From: Arthrobacter sp. ok362
GTDB lineage: Bacteria > Actinomycetota > Actinomycetes > Actinomycetales > Micrococcaceae
Direction: 5' to 3'
Assembly: GCF_900102785.1 (NCBI RefSeq)
Contig: NZ_FNGC01000009.1
Location: forward strand, 1 to 64,000
DNA: 64,000 nt
A program made the position numbers and the translations under genes. Under the pieces are notes generated by a model. That model saw nothing but the letters and a program-made list of their open reading frames with translations, had not been told where the DNA came from and made no database searches. Positions 19,746 to 31,125 of this stretch are shown here, one piece after another; position 1 is the stretch's first letter, and the number at the start of each line of letters is the position of its first letter.

Positions 19746-19865
19746 ATGGCCGACCTGGCTGTTATCGGAATCCTCATGGCTGCCATGGGGTTCGTCATGT
19801 GGATCGGTCACGTTCTGGCCGGGATGGTCGGCGGCGCCGATGACCGGCCGGAGGGCGGACAATGA
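19746..19865 (+). CDS. 39-residue membrane micro-protein ahead of kdpF
   Basis: The ATG at 19746 follows AAAGGA. The product is a single hydrophobic helix (MADLAVIGILMAAMGFVMW onward) with a short acidic/glycine-rich tail. Its stop overlaps the kdpF start by four bases (ATGA), so it is translationally coupled to the Kdp pump genes. I do not recognise it. Size, hydrophobicity and position suggest an accessory small subunit or an assembly helper beside KdpF. A leader ORF is the alternative. Confidence 0.6.
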   Translation: MADLAVIGILMAAMGFVMWIGHVLAGMVGGADDRPEGGQ

Positions 19866-19960
19866 GCGCCGACGCCATCATGTGGCTCGTCCTGCTGATT
19901 GCCGGACTGTGCCTCTTCGGTTACCTGCTGGCCGTCCTGATCCACCCGGAAAGGTGGTGA
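19862..19960 (+). CDS. kdpF: potassium-transporting ATPase subunit F
   Basis: This 32-residue single-helix peptide stabilises the KdpFABC complex in the membrane. It ends in GYLLAVLIHPERW, the usual KdpF ending (YLL..LL.PE.F). It overlaps the upstream micro-ORF by four bases and precedes kdpA by 7 bp. The length (about 29-32) fits the family. Confidence 0.85.
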   Translation: MSADAIMWLVLLIAGLCLFGYLLAVLIHPERW

Positions 19961-19967
19961 GTGGATC

Positions 19968-21631
19968 ATGACCTTCAACCCTGCATCCTTTGCTGCCCAG
20001 GTGGCGGCACTGCTCATTGTTCTGGGAGCCCTGCACAAGCCCCTGGGCATCTACATGGCCCGCGTATTCGAGGGCAAAACGTCATCCCGGCCCGAGCGTC
20101 TCTTCTACCGGCTCGCCGGGATTGACGCCGGCACAGACCAGACGTGGTCCGTGTACCTGCGCAGCGTCCTGGCGTTCTCGGCTGTCTCCATCCTGGCCGT
20201 GTTCGGCCTCCAACGGCTGCAGGGCGTCCTGCCGGGCAGCGGATCCCTGCCCGGCGTGGATCCGTGGATTGCCATGAACACCGCCATTTCCTTTGTGACC
20301 AACACGAACTGGCAAACCTACGTCCCGGAGGCCACGGTGGGGATTTTCGTGCAGATGTGTCTGCTGGCGGTGCAGAACTTCCTTTCGGCCGCCGTCGGCG
20401 TCGTCGTCGCCGTCGCCCTCATCCGCGGCATCGCCCGCACCAGGACGCAGCGGCTGGGCAACTTCTGGGTGGACCTGGCCCGGACCTCGTTCCGGCTCCT
20501 GCTGCCGCTCGCATTCGTTGCTGCAGTGGTCATGGTCCTCGGCGGCGTGGTGCAGAACTTCTGGCCCACCGACGTCACCAACCAGGCGTCCGGGGTCAGC
20601 CAGATCATTCCCGGCGGCCCGGTGGCGTCCCAGGAAGCTATCAAGATTCTCGGGACCAACGGCGGCGGCTACTTCAACGCCAACTCCGCCCACCCGTTCG
20701 AGAACCCCAACGCCCTCATCAGCATCTTCGAGGTGTTCCTGATCCTGCTCATCCCCTCGGCGCTGCCCTACGCCTTCGGCCGGATGGTCGGTGACCAGCG
20801 GCAGGGCTACACGGTCGCCGCCGTCATGGGCACGCTGTGGCTGGCTTCGGTTTCGCTGATGGGCTGGGCCGTGGCGGCCGGGCAGGGAACCGCGACGGCG
20901 GCGGCCGGTGGTCTCGGCGAGGGTTTTGAACAGCGCTTCGGTCCGGTGCCAAGCGCGATCTTCGCCACGTCCACCACGCTGACCTCCACCGGCGCCGTCA
21001 ACGTCGCCCACGATTCCCTGCCGCCCCTGGCCGGAGGCGTGGCCATGGTGAACATGATGCTCGGCGAGGTCGCCCCCGGCGGGACCGGCTCCGGACTGTA
21101 CGGGCTGCTGATCCTGTCCATCATCTCCGTCTTCATCGCCGGGCTGATGGTCGGCCGCACCCCGGAGTACCTGGGCAAGAAGATCGGCCCCACGGAGATG
21201 AAACTCGCGGCCATGTACATCCTGGTCACCCCGACCCTGGTCCTGGCCCTGGCCGGCATCACCGTCCTGCTGCCGGAAGCCATGGTCAACGCCCCGGCCA
21301 CCGGTCCGCACCAGTTCAGCGAGGTGCTCTACGCCTTCACCTCCGGGGCCAACAACAACGGCTCCGCGTTCGGCGGCATCACCACCTCCGGCCCCTACCT
21401 CTCGGTCATGATGGGCCTGGCGATGCTGCTGGGCCGCTTCCTCCCGATTGTCCTGGTGCTCGCCCTGGCCGGCTCCCTGGCCCGTCAGGGCAAGGTTCCC
21501 GCCTCTGCAGGCACCGTCCCCACCCACGGCCCGCTGTTCGGCGGCCTGCTGCTCGGCGTGACAGTGATCATGACCGCCCTGAGCTACTTCCCGGCCCTTG
21601 CCTTGGGCCCCCTCGCAGAAGGACTCCTGAA

Positions 21632-21635
<4 letters not shown>
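19968..21635 (+). CDS. kdpA: potassium-transporting ATPase subunit A
   Basis: This is the potassium-channel-like subunit of KdpFABC, which selects and translocates K+ in the membrane. Its 555 residues match the usual 557. Selectivity-filter-type segments are visible: [27 protein letters not shown] and [12 protein letters not shown]. The stop overlaps the kdpB start by four bases. Expression is probably induced by low potassium through KdpDE, encoded further down the same strand. Confidence 0.96.
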
Positions 21636-23758
<2,123 letters not shown>

Positions 23759-23768
23759 GAACATCCCC

Positions 23769-24398
23769 ATGAACACCCTCACCGGCTACCTCCGCCAGGC
23801 CGGCACCGCCCTGCGCTTCCTGCTCTTTGCCACCCTGGTCCTCGGCGTCGCCTACCCCCTGGCCGTCTTCGGCATCGGACAGCTCATCGCCCCCTACCAG
23901 GCCAACGGCTCCATCCTCAAAGACAGCAGCGGCGCGCCGGCTGCGTCCGCCCTGATTGTCCAGGCCGCTGCCAACGATTCCGGCGTCCAGGACCCGCGCT
24001 GGTTCCACGCCCGGCCCTCGGCCGTGAAATGGGACCCGGCGTCATCCTCGGCGTCCAACTTGGGGCCTAACGATCAGAAACTGCTCGACGCCGTCACCAC
24101 CAACCGGTCCGAAGTCGCCGCCGCTGAAGGCGTGGGTGCGGCAGCGGTGCCGCCCGACGCCGTGACCGCCAGCGGTTCCGGGCTGGATCCGGACATCTCC
24201 CCCGCGTACGCCCAACTGCAGATTGCGCGGGTGGCAGCAGCGAACGGCCTCAGCACCGACGCCGTTGCCTCCCTGGTGCAACAGCACACCAGCAGTGGAC
24301 TAGCCGCGTTTCTCGGCCAGCCGTCGGTGAACGTGACTGCCCTCAACCTCGCCGTGGCGGCGGCCGCCCGGCCGTCGCAGCCGGCACAATCCAAGTGA
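23769..24398 (+). CDS. kdpC: potassium-transporting ATPase subunit C
   Basis: This 209-residue subunit has one N-terminal membrane helix (about residues 15-38) and an exposed domain that stabilises ATP binding and complex assembly. Family segments include WFHARPSA, ASNLGPNDQKLLDAV and DAVTASGSGLDPDISPAYAQLQ. It belongs to the kdp operon; kdpD starts 12 bp after its stop. Slightly longer than the usual 190 residues, it ends in an alanine/proline-rich tail. Confidence 0.95.
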   Translation: MNTLTGYLRQAGTALRFLLFATLVLGVAYPLAVFGIGQLIAPYQANGSILKDSSGAPAASALIVQAAANDSGVQDPRWFHARPSAVKWDPASSSASNLGPNDQKLLDAVTTNRSEVAAAEGVGAAAVPPDAVTASGSGLDPDISPAYAQLQIARVAAANGLSTDAVASLVQQHTSSGLAAFLGQPSVNVTALNLAVAAAARPSQPAQSK

Positions 24399-24410
24399 GA
24401 GAATGACGGC

Positions 24411-27098
24411 ATGGCACGTGGAATGCTGCGGATCTTCCTGGGGGCGGCGCCGGGTGTGGGCAAGACCTACGAGATGCTCGAAGAAGCCCACCGTCTCGGC
24501 AAGCGCGGCGAGGACGTCGTGGTGGCGTTCGCCATGGACCACGGACGCAGCGAGACGCGGGCGCTCCTGGAGGGACTCGAAGTCATTCCGCCCAAGAGGC
24601 TGCCCTACCGGGGCACGGAGTTTGAGGAGATGGACCTCGACGCCGTCCTGGCCCGGGCGCCGGGGACCGCGATTGTGGACGAATACGCCCACTCCAACAT
24701 TCCCGGAAGCCGCAATTCCAAGCGCTGGCAGGACGTCGCTGTGCTCCTTGATGCCGGCATTAATGTCCTCTCCACCGTCAACGTCCAGCATTTGGCGTCC
24801 CTGGGGGACGTTGTCAGCGCCATCACCGACGTCCACCAGGCGGAGACAGTGCCAGACGACGTTGTCCGCCGGGCAGATCAGATCCACCTCGTGGACATCT
24901 CCCCCGAGCTGCTCCGCCAGCGCCTGGGCGACGGCAAGATCTACGCGGCCGACAAGATCGACGCCGCCCTCTCGAACTATTTCCGCTTGGGCAACCTCAC
25001 GGCACTGCGCGAACTTGCCTTGCTATGGCTGGCCGACCGGGTGGACGAGGGCCTGGCCAAGTACCGGGCCGAACAGGGCATTGACGAAAGCTGGCCGGCC
25101 CGGGAGCGAATCGTCGTTGGGCTGACCGGCGGCCCGGAAGGGGAAGTCCTGATCCGCCGGGGGGCCCGCATCCTCAACCGTGTCAACGGCGGAGACCTGC
25201 TGGCGGTCCACGTCCGCGCCGCGGACGGTGTGGCCAGCGAATCCCCCCAGGCACTGGAAGCCCAGCGCCGCCTGATCCAGGATCTGGGCGGCAGCTACCA
25301 CATCGTGACCGGGGAGGATCCGGCGGCAGCGCTCCTGGACTTCGCCCGCAGCGTCAACGCGACCCAGATCGTCGTCGGCATCTCCCGCCACAAAAAGCTC
25401 GCCGGTCTGCTGGGAAACCTGCTCGGTGGCGGGGTAGGCACCCGAGTGGTCCGCGATTCCGGGGACATCGATGTCCATATGGTCTCCCATCCCCTCGGCG
25501 GCCGGGGAACCCGCCTGTCACGGCAGCGCGACCTTGGCCGTGTGCGGGTCGCCGTCGGGTTCGGCCTCGCTGTGCTGCTCCCCATGGTCCTGCAACTCCT
25601 GCTTTCGCTCCTGAACCCAGACCGGAATGTGGCCGCCGCCATGTTGGTCCAGCTCACCGGTTCGGTGGCGGTGGCGCTGATCGGAGGATTGTGGCCGGCC
25701 ATCCTGGCCGCGCTGTGGAGCAGCCTCCTAGTGAACTACTTTTCGACTCCGCCGCTAGGCAACCTGACGATCAGCGATCCGCAGAACTTCCTGGCCCTGC
25801 TGGTGTTTGTGGGCGTCTCTGCCGCCGTTGCCGTTGTGGTCGATCTATCGGCGCGCCGCTCCAAGGAGGCGGCACGGGCCCGCGCCGAAGCCACGACGCT
25901 CGGTGATCTGACGCGCAGCGCCGCCGGATTGGAGGACACGGTTCAGGCATTGCTGGAACAGGCCTTGAGCGTCTTCCAGGTGCGTGGTGCTGCTCTTTTC
26001 AGCCTTGGCTACGGCCTGGCGGACGGCAACGACGACGGCGGCGGCGCAATACCAGGCCGGCTGTGGCATCTTCAGGCCGCCGCCGGTGAAATTCCAGACC
26101 TGTCCCCCAGCGAGACAGAAACCGATGCCGCCCCGGACAACGTGGAAGACATCGACGCCACCACCCGCCTTGTGCTGTTCGGACGGATTCTGCCGGCAAG
26201 CGACCGGCGCCTCCTGGGGGCGTTCGGACTTCATCTGGGGGCACAGCTGGAACGCCAGCAGCTGGTGGCCAGCCGGCGGGAAATGCTTCGCTTGGCCGAG
26301 AGCAACACGATGCGTACCTCCATCCTCCGCGCCGTTTCGCACGACCTGCGCACCCCCTTGGCCGGGATCAAACTTGCAGTCGGCGGACTACGGCACGGCG
26401 ACGTCCATTTCACCAAGGAAGAGGAGCAGGAGCTGCTGGCGACGATAGAGGAGTGTTCGGACAGGTTGGACGCGCTGGTGGGCAATCTTCTGGACATGTC
26501 CCGGATCACCGCGGATGCCGTAAATCCCCTGCTCAGGCCCGTGCGCTGGTACGAAGTAATCCCGGGTTCCCTGAGCGCCGTCCCTGCCGGGAGGGTGCGG
26601 GTGGACCTGCCTCCCAACATGCCGGAGATCGAAGCCGACCCCGGAATGCTGGAGCGGGTGATTGCGAACATCGTCGAGAATGCCGTGAAATATGCCCCCG
26701 ATTCGGACATCGTCCTGGTCGGGGCGGCCGGCGGGCTGAGCCCGGCGACGCTCGAAGGGCACCCTGCCGGCGAGCTCCGGGTCATCGATCACGGCCGGGG
26801 AATCCCGGCGGAGAGTGTCGTGGAAATGTTCCGGCCTTTCCAGCGGCTCGACGACGCCCCGCAGACCACCGGGATCGGGCTCGGGCTGGCGGTGTCGAAA
26901 GGGTTCACCGATGCCATGGGCGGCAGCCTCACCGCCGAAGCGACGCCCGGCGGAGGCCTGACGATGATCATCCGGCTTCCCTTGTCCACGGGCACCCCGT
27001 ATGACGGGCACCGCGCCCAGGCCCCGATGGAGCCGCAGTCACTGATGGCGCGCCGCGGCCATGTGCTGCCCCTTGCGTCCGGACCGGACACGCCGTGA
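24411..27098 (+). CDS. kdpD: osmosensitive K+ channel sensor histidine kinase
   Basis: This is the membrane sensor kinase for the kdp genes. In its 895 residues the N-terminal KdpD domain carries a Walker A motif (LGAAPGVGKTYEML). A universal-stress-protein-like domain (about 230-360), four membrane helices (about 375-480), a GAF-like region, the phosphorylated histidine at about H644 (SHDLRTPL), and HATPase motifs (NIVENAVKYAP, GIGLGLAVSK) follow. It overlaps kdpE by four bases and is 12 bp past kdpC, so kdpFABCDE may be one transcript. The kinase should respond to low potassium or ionic stress. Confidence 0.96.
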   Translation: MARGMLRIFLGAAPGVGKTYEMLEEAHRLGKRGEDVVVAFAMDHGRSETRALLEGLEVIPPKRLPYRGTEFEEMDLDAVLARAPGTAIVDEYAHSNIPGSRNSKRWQDVAVLLDAGINVLSTVNVQHLASLGDVVSAITDVHQAETVPDDVVRRADQIHLVDISPELLRQRLGDGKIYAADKIDAALSNYFRLGNLTALRELALLWLADRVDEGLAKYRAEQGIDESWPARERIVVGLTGGPEGEVLIRRGARILNRVNGGDLLAVHVRAADGVASESPQALEAQRRLIQDLGGSYHIVTGEDPAAALLDFARSVNATQIVVGISRHKKLAGLLGNLLGGGVGTRVVRDSGDIDVHMVSHPLGGRGTRLSRQRDLGRVRVAVGFGLAVLLPMVLQLLLSLLNPDRNVAAAMLVQLTGSVAVALIGGLWPAILAALWSSLLVNYFSTPPLGNLTISDPQNFLALLVFVGVSAAVAVVVDLSARRSKEAARARAEATTLGDLTRSAAGLEDTVQALLEQALSVFQVRGAALFSLGYGLADGNDDGGGAIPGRLWHLQAAAGEIPDLSPSETETDAAPDNVEDIDATTRLVLFGRILPASDRRLLGAFGLHLGAQLERQQLVASRREMLRLAESNTMRTSILRAVSHDLRTPLAGIKLAVGGLRHGDVHFTKEEEQELLATIEECSDRLDALVGNLLDMSRITADAVNPLLRPVRWYEVIPGSLSAVPAGRVRVDLPPNMPEIEADPGMLERVIANIVENAVKYAPDSDIVLVGAAGGLSPATLEGHPAGELRVIDHGRGIPAESVVEMFRPFQRLDDAPQTTGIGLGLAVSKGFTDAMGGSLTAEATPGGGLTMIIRLPLSTGTPYDGHRAQAPMEPQSLMARRGHVLPLASGPDTP

Positions 27099-27769
27099 CG
27101 GCTGTCCTGGTGGTCGACGACGACCCGCATCTGTTGAGGGCCCTCCGGATCACGCTCCAGGCCCACGGCTACGCCGTCACCACCGCCGCGGACGGGACCT
27201 CTGCGCTGCTGGCAGCCACCCAGAAGCCGCTCTCACTCATCATCCTGGACCTCGGCCTGCCCGACATTGACGGGACCAGCGTCCTGAAGGAGCTGCGCGG
27301 CTTCAGCAGCGTTCCGGTGCTGGTACTGTCCGCCAGGCACGGCTCCGAAGACAAAGTTGAGGCTCTCGATGCCGGCGCGGATGACTACATCACCAAGCCG
27401 TTCGGTCTGGACGAGCTCCTTGCCCGGCTCCGGGCCCTGCTGCGCCGCAGCGTCGAACCGGAACACGAAGCGGTGGTTACGACCGAAGCCTTCACTGTGG
27501 ACCTTGCCAAGCACCGGGTGACCAGGGACGGCGGGGACGTCCGGCTGACCCCCACAGAATGGAAAATTCTGGAGGTTCTGATCCGGAATCCGGAAAAACT
27601 CATCACACAACAGCAGTTGCTCTCCAGGGTCTGGGGCCCGGCGTACGCCAAGGAGACCAACTACCTCCGGGTATACATGGCCCAACTACGCCGCAAGCTG
27701 GAGCCTGATACCGCCAGCCCGCGCCACCTGCTCACGGAGGCCGGCATCGGCTACCGCTTCATGCCCTGA
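27095..27769 (+). CDS. kdpE: response regulator of the kdp operon
   Basis: This OmpR-family regulator has 224 residues. The receiver domain shows the acidic pocket VVDDD (8-10), the phosphorylated D52 (ILDLGLPDIDG) and lysine K102 or so (DYITKPFG). A winged-helix DNA-binding domain follows (LTPTEWKILEVLIRNP through TNYLRVYMAQLRRKL). It is coupled to kdpD by a four-base overlap. OmpR-type dimers bind direct repeats of half-sites about 11 bp apart, which is the form of boxes A, B, C1 and C2. The link between this protein and those boxes is inferred. Confidence 0.95.
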   Translation: MTAVLVVDDDPHLLRALRITLQAHGYAVTTAADGTSALLAATQKPLSLIILDLGLPDIDGTSVLKELRGFSSVPVLVLSARHGSEDKVEALDAGADDYITKPFGLDELLARLRALLRRSVEPEHEAVVTTEAFTVDLAKHRVTRDGGDVRLTPTEWKILEVLIRNPEKLITQQQLLSRVWGPAYAKETNYLRVYMAQLRRKLEPDTASPRHLLTEAGIGYRFMP

Positions 27770-27827
27770 GTCCCGCCGGCGCGCAGACAGCCCGTGATAC
27801 TGCCGTTTCCCTCCAGGCAACCCGGCC

Positions 27828-29660
27828 ATGGATACTTGGGCCATGACTAATCGCAGCCCGCTCAACAGGGACGATGCCGGCCCGTCCCCGCTGCCGGAGA
27901 TCCCGGCGCAGCTGCGCGCCGTCCTCAACGGGATCCCGGCCCTCGTCGGCTACTGGGACACGGGACTGCGCAACCGCCTGGCCAACGATGCCTACTGCGA
28001 ATGGTTCGGGCTTGGGACCCAGCAGCTTCACGGCATGCATGTCCGGGATGTGCTCGGCGAGGCCGTCTTCGAGGCCAACAGGCCGCAGATCGAGGGGGCG
28101 CTAGCCGGAGAGCTGCAACAGTTTGACCGCACCCTGGTGGATGCCGCGGGCCAGTCTCGCTTCACCGAGGTCACCTACACTCCCGATAAACGGGACGGTG
28201 CGGTGCAGGGCTTCTTCGTCCTGGTCACGGACATCACCGAGCGGGTGCTGGCCGACCGGCGCCGGCAACGGGACATGGACCGGTACCGTGCCCTGGCGCG
28301 GAGTGTCCCCGGAGTCTTTGTGCTCCTCTTCGACGCCGAGCTGCGCTACCTGATCGCCGAAGGCCAGGAGCTGGAAACCTTCGGCTACCGCAGGGAAGAG
28401 CTCGAAGGCCAACGCATCCAGGACGTGCTCAAGGGAAATCTCGCCAGCGAGCTCGAGCCGCGCTACCGTGCGGCCCTCGCGGGCCGCGAGGTCTCCTGGA
28501 GCCGGCAGATCGGGCACCGCACCTACCGGCTGAATGCCGGACCGGTCTATTCCGACGATGAGGCCGCGGCCGGCATGGTGGTGGCGGTTGACATCACCGA
28601 GCGCCTGCAGCAACAAAAGGTTTGGCAGGCCCTGCACGAAATAGCGACCGAAGTCGCGCGCAACGCGGCCCCCGCAGACATCTCAGAGCGGGTCGCCGCG
28701 ATTGTCCGCGATCTGTTCAACGTAGATTCCGCCGCCGTCGTCCGTTTCACGGGCGCGTCCTCGGCGGAAATCGTCGCCATGGCCCCGACGCTCCCGCCGA
28801 CGCTGAGCCGGCGGCAGATCTTCGCCCCGACGGACGAGTCCGCCACCATCCGGGTGGCAGTGACCGGCAGGCCGGCCCTCGTTCTCTACCGGCCGGAGGG
28901 GGGACAGGCAGCACAGGAGATGCGCGCCGGCGGCTTCCAGTCCGCGGCGGCGGCGCCGATCCGGGTCCGCGGCAGCCTGTGGGGTGCTGTCAGCCTGAGC
29001 TCGAAGTCGCGGACAGGGGTCACGGAAGCGATGATGGAGCGGCTGGCCCAGTTCGCGGAGCTCGTCGAAATCGCCATCGGCAACACGGAGGCACGGACGG
29101 ACCTGGAGCAGCAAGCCACCACCGATGCCCTGAGCGGCTTGCCCAACCGGCGGGCCCTGGAACGGCACCTCGCCGAACACGTTGCGCAGGCCGGGAGCCG
29201 CGGGACGAGCCTGAGTGCCGTAGTCCTGGATATCGACCACTTCAAGAGGGTCAACGACACCCATGGTCACTTGATGGGCGACGTCGTACTGGCGGAGGTC
29301 GCGGCGAGGCTCCGGACGGTCGCCCGCGCCAAGGAGATCGTGGCCCGATTCGGCGGCGAGGAGTTCGTGTGGCTGCTCCCGGAGACCGACGGCGCCGAGG
29401 CCCTGCGCGCGGCCGAACGTGCCCGCGAAGCCATCGCGTCCGAACCGTTCGGGGAAGTCGGTTTCCTGACGATCTCCGCCGGAGTCTGCGAGCAGGGCGA
29501 CGCCGCGGCCGGTTCCCTCCTGGACTGCGCGGACCGGGCCCTGTACGAGGCCAAGAACGGCGGCCGCAACCGCACGTCCCGGTACGGCCACGCAAGCCCG
29601 GCGGTTCACTCTGCCCAGGCAGACCGGGCGCGGGACGGCACGGACATGCGCGGAGCCTAG
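27828..29660 (+). CDS. PAS-PAS-GAF-GGDEF diguanylate cyclase
   Basis: The protein has 610 residues: PAS (about 25-140), PAS (150-270), GAF (280-420) and GGDEF (435-590). The active site reads RFGGEEFVWLLPE, so cyclic di-GMP synthesis is likely. The inhibitory I-site, usually RxxD five residues before, reads RAKE, so product inhibition may be weak. No membrane helix is visible; sensing is cytosolic. The start could be ATG 27828 or ATG 27843; neither has a clear ribosome site. Its stop overlaps that of the convergent acyl-CoA dehydrogenase. Confidence 0.88.
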   Translation: MDTWAMTNRSPLNRDDAGPSPLPEIPAQLRAVLNGIPALVGYWDTGLRNRLANDAYCEWFGLGTQQLHGMHVRDVLGEAVFEANRPQIEGALAGELQQFDRTLVDAAGQSRFTEVTYTPDKRDGAVQGFFVLVTDITERVLADRRRQRDMDRYRALARSVPGVFVLLFDAELRYLIAEGQELETFGYRREELEGQRIQDVLKGNLASELEPRYRAALAGREVSWSRQIGHRTYRLNAGPVYSDDEAAAGMVVAVDITERLQQQKVWQALHEIATEVARNAAPADISERVAAIVRDLFNVDSAAVVRFTGASSAEIVAMAPTLPPTLSRRQIFAPTDESATIRVAVTGRPALVLYRPEGGQAAQEMRAGGFQSAAAAPIRVRGSLWGAVSLSSKSRTGVTEAMMERLAQFAELVEIAIGNTEARTDLEQQATTDALSGLPNRRALERHLAEHVAQAGSRGTSLSAVVLDIDHFKRVNDTHGHLMGDVVLAEVAARLRTVARAKEIVARFGGEEFVWLLPETDGAEALRAAERAREAIASEPFGEVGFLTISAGVCEQGDAAAGSLLDCADRALYEAKNGGRNRTSRYGHASPAVHSAQADRARDGTDMRGA

Positions 29661-30964
29661 ACGAAGGCGGACTTCCCCGTCACGGCCCGGGCCACGATCA
29701 GCGAATTGATTTCGTAGCTGCCCTCGTAGGTATAGAGGATTTCGGCGTCGCCGAAGAGCTTGCCCATCTCATAGTCGCTGCTGATGCCGTTGCCGCCCAT
29801 GAGGGACCGGCCCATCGCCACCGAGGCACGCGCCAGCCTTGTGGTGGTCGCTTTGGCCATGGCGGCCTGGACCATTTCGAGCTTGCCGTCTTCCTGGATT
29901 CGCGCCAGCTGGGCCATCAGGGCCAAGGAGGCGGTCGCGTTACCCAGGATCTCGGCGAGCTGCTGCTGGATGAGCTGAAAGCGGGCCAGTTCCTTGCCGA
30001 ACTGGCGGCGCTGCAGCGAATAGGCGCGCGCTACGTCGAACGCGGCGAGCTGGATACCGGCGCCCTGCCAGCCCACCCAGGCCCGTGAATCGCGCAGGAG
30101 CTCATTGGCCTTGGAGAAGTCGGTGGCGCCGGGCAGCAGGTTGGCCGCCGGGATGCGGACCTCGTCGAGGACAATGTCGGCGTTCTGCATGATGCGCAGG
30201 CCGATCTTGTTGGCGATCTTCGTGGCGGTGTAGCCGGTACGGTCCGTCTCCACGATGAAGCCCTTGATGTGCTGGTCAGCGACGTCCCGGGCCCAAACGA
30301 GGGCGAAGTCCGCGATGGTGCCGGCGCCGATCCACCGCTTGGCGCCGTTAAGGACCCACTCGCCGCCGTCCAGCCGCGCGGTGGTTTCCAGGCCACCGGC
30401 GATGTCCGAGCCGTGGTCCGGCTCCGTCAGGGCGAACGCTCCGAGCTGCGTGAACGCGGTGAGGCCGGGGAGCCAGCGTGCCTTCTGTTCCTCCGAGCCC
30501 AGCTCATCGATCATGCCGACGATCAGCTCGTTGTGAATGCCTACGAGCGCCGAAAGGGAGACGTCGGCGCGCGCCACCTCGACGTACATGAGCCCCTTGA
30601 AGAGCTTGGACGTACCGTCCGTCTGCAGCCCACCCAGGCCGTATTTGCCAAGTTCCGCGAGCAGGTCGAAGGGAAACTCCTCGCGATTCCAGTAGTCGAT
30701 CGATGCGGCCCGGATCCGGGACTGCAGGAATTCCCGGACCTCCTGGTAGCGGAGCTGTTCGTCCGGCGGCAGCAGGTCCACGATGTGCATCAGGTCGGCG
30801 TCGGGAAAGGGCGGCTGCACCGCGGTAACGGCTGTGTCTGATCCGGCTGTGTCTGATGCCGCTGTGTTTGATTCCGCTGTGTTTGATTCCGCTGTTTTCG
30901 TGGCTGGCGCCAACTGTCCGCTGGCACGTCCTTGTGGCTGCACGGGCACGTATCCCTTCGTCAT
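29657..30964 (-). CDS. acyl-CoA dehydrogenase
   Basis: This FAD-dependent acyl-CoA dehydrogenase has 435 residues. The fold segments FALTEPDHGSDI, NGAKRWIGAGTIAD and the C-terminal YTYEGSYEINSLIVAR are clear; the catalytic glutamate is in TYEGSYEIN. The pattern resembles the glutaryl-CoA / short-chain group. The first 45 residues carry an unusual five-residue repeat (TAESN/TAASD/TAGSD), coded by 15-bp DNA repeats, which is not part of the fold. It is divergent from an acyl-CoA synthetase and a MarR regulator, suggesting a shared acyl-CoA substrate. Confidence 0.88.
   Translation of the reverse strand: MTKGYVPVQPQGRASGQLAPATKTAESNTAESNTAASDTAGSDTAVTAVQPPFPDADLMHIVDLLPPDEQLRYQEVREFLQSRIRAASIDYWNREEFPFDLLAELGKYGLGGLQTDGTSKLFKGLMYVEVARADVSLSALVGIHNELIVGMIDELGSEEQKARWLPGLTAFTQLGAFALTEPDHGSDIAGGLETTARLDGGEWVLNGAKRWIGAGTIADFALVWARDVADQHIKGFIVETDRTGYTATKIANKIGLRIMQNADIVLDEVRIPAANLLPGATDFSKANELLRDSRAWVGWQGAGIQLAAFDVARAYSLQRRQFGKELARFQLIQQQLAEILGNATASLALMAQLARIQEDGKLEMVQAAMAKATTTRLARASVAMGRSLMGGNGISSDYEMGKLFGDAEILYTYEGSYEINSLIVARAVTGKSAFV
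30831..30890. repeat. four 15-bp repeats within the acyl-CoA dehydrogenase gene
   Basis: Four units of 15 bp (consensus GCTGTGTYTGATYCC, from 30831) stand in tandem; the last two are identical. A fifth degenerate unit follows. They code in frame for a TAESN-like peptide repeat near the N-terminus. Copy number could vary by slippage without a frameshift. Confidence 0.8.
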
Positions 30965-31010
30965 GCGCCGCCTGCAGAGCAGCGCCGCTCTTCCAAACCC
31001 TTGGATGTCC

Positions 31011-31039
31011 TAGTATATTGCACAGTGACGGGGATCACT
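31011..31039. promoter_or_regulatory. divergent promoter and palindrome
   Basis: A TAGTATATT stretch (31011-31019) gives -10-like hexamers on both strands. AGTGA-N6-TCACT (31024-31039) follows. A regulator such as the nearby MarR protein could act on both directions; I have no direct evidence. Confidence 0.35.
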
Positions 31040-31125
31040 AGGCAGGCACCGTGCCGGGCCGGCGGGATCCCAGGCAACGGCGCCAGGTCCGGAACGGCAG
31101 CGCCAGAGGACTTGAAAGGTGCACC

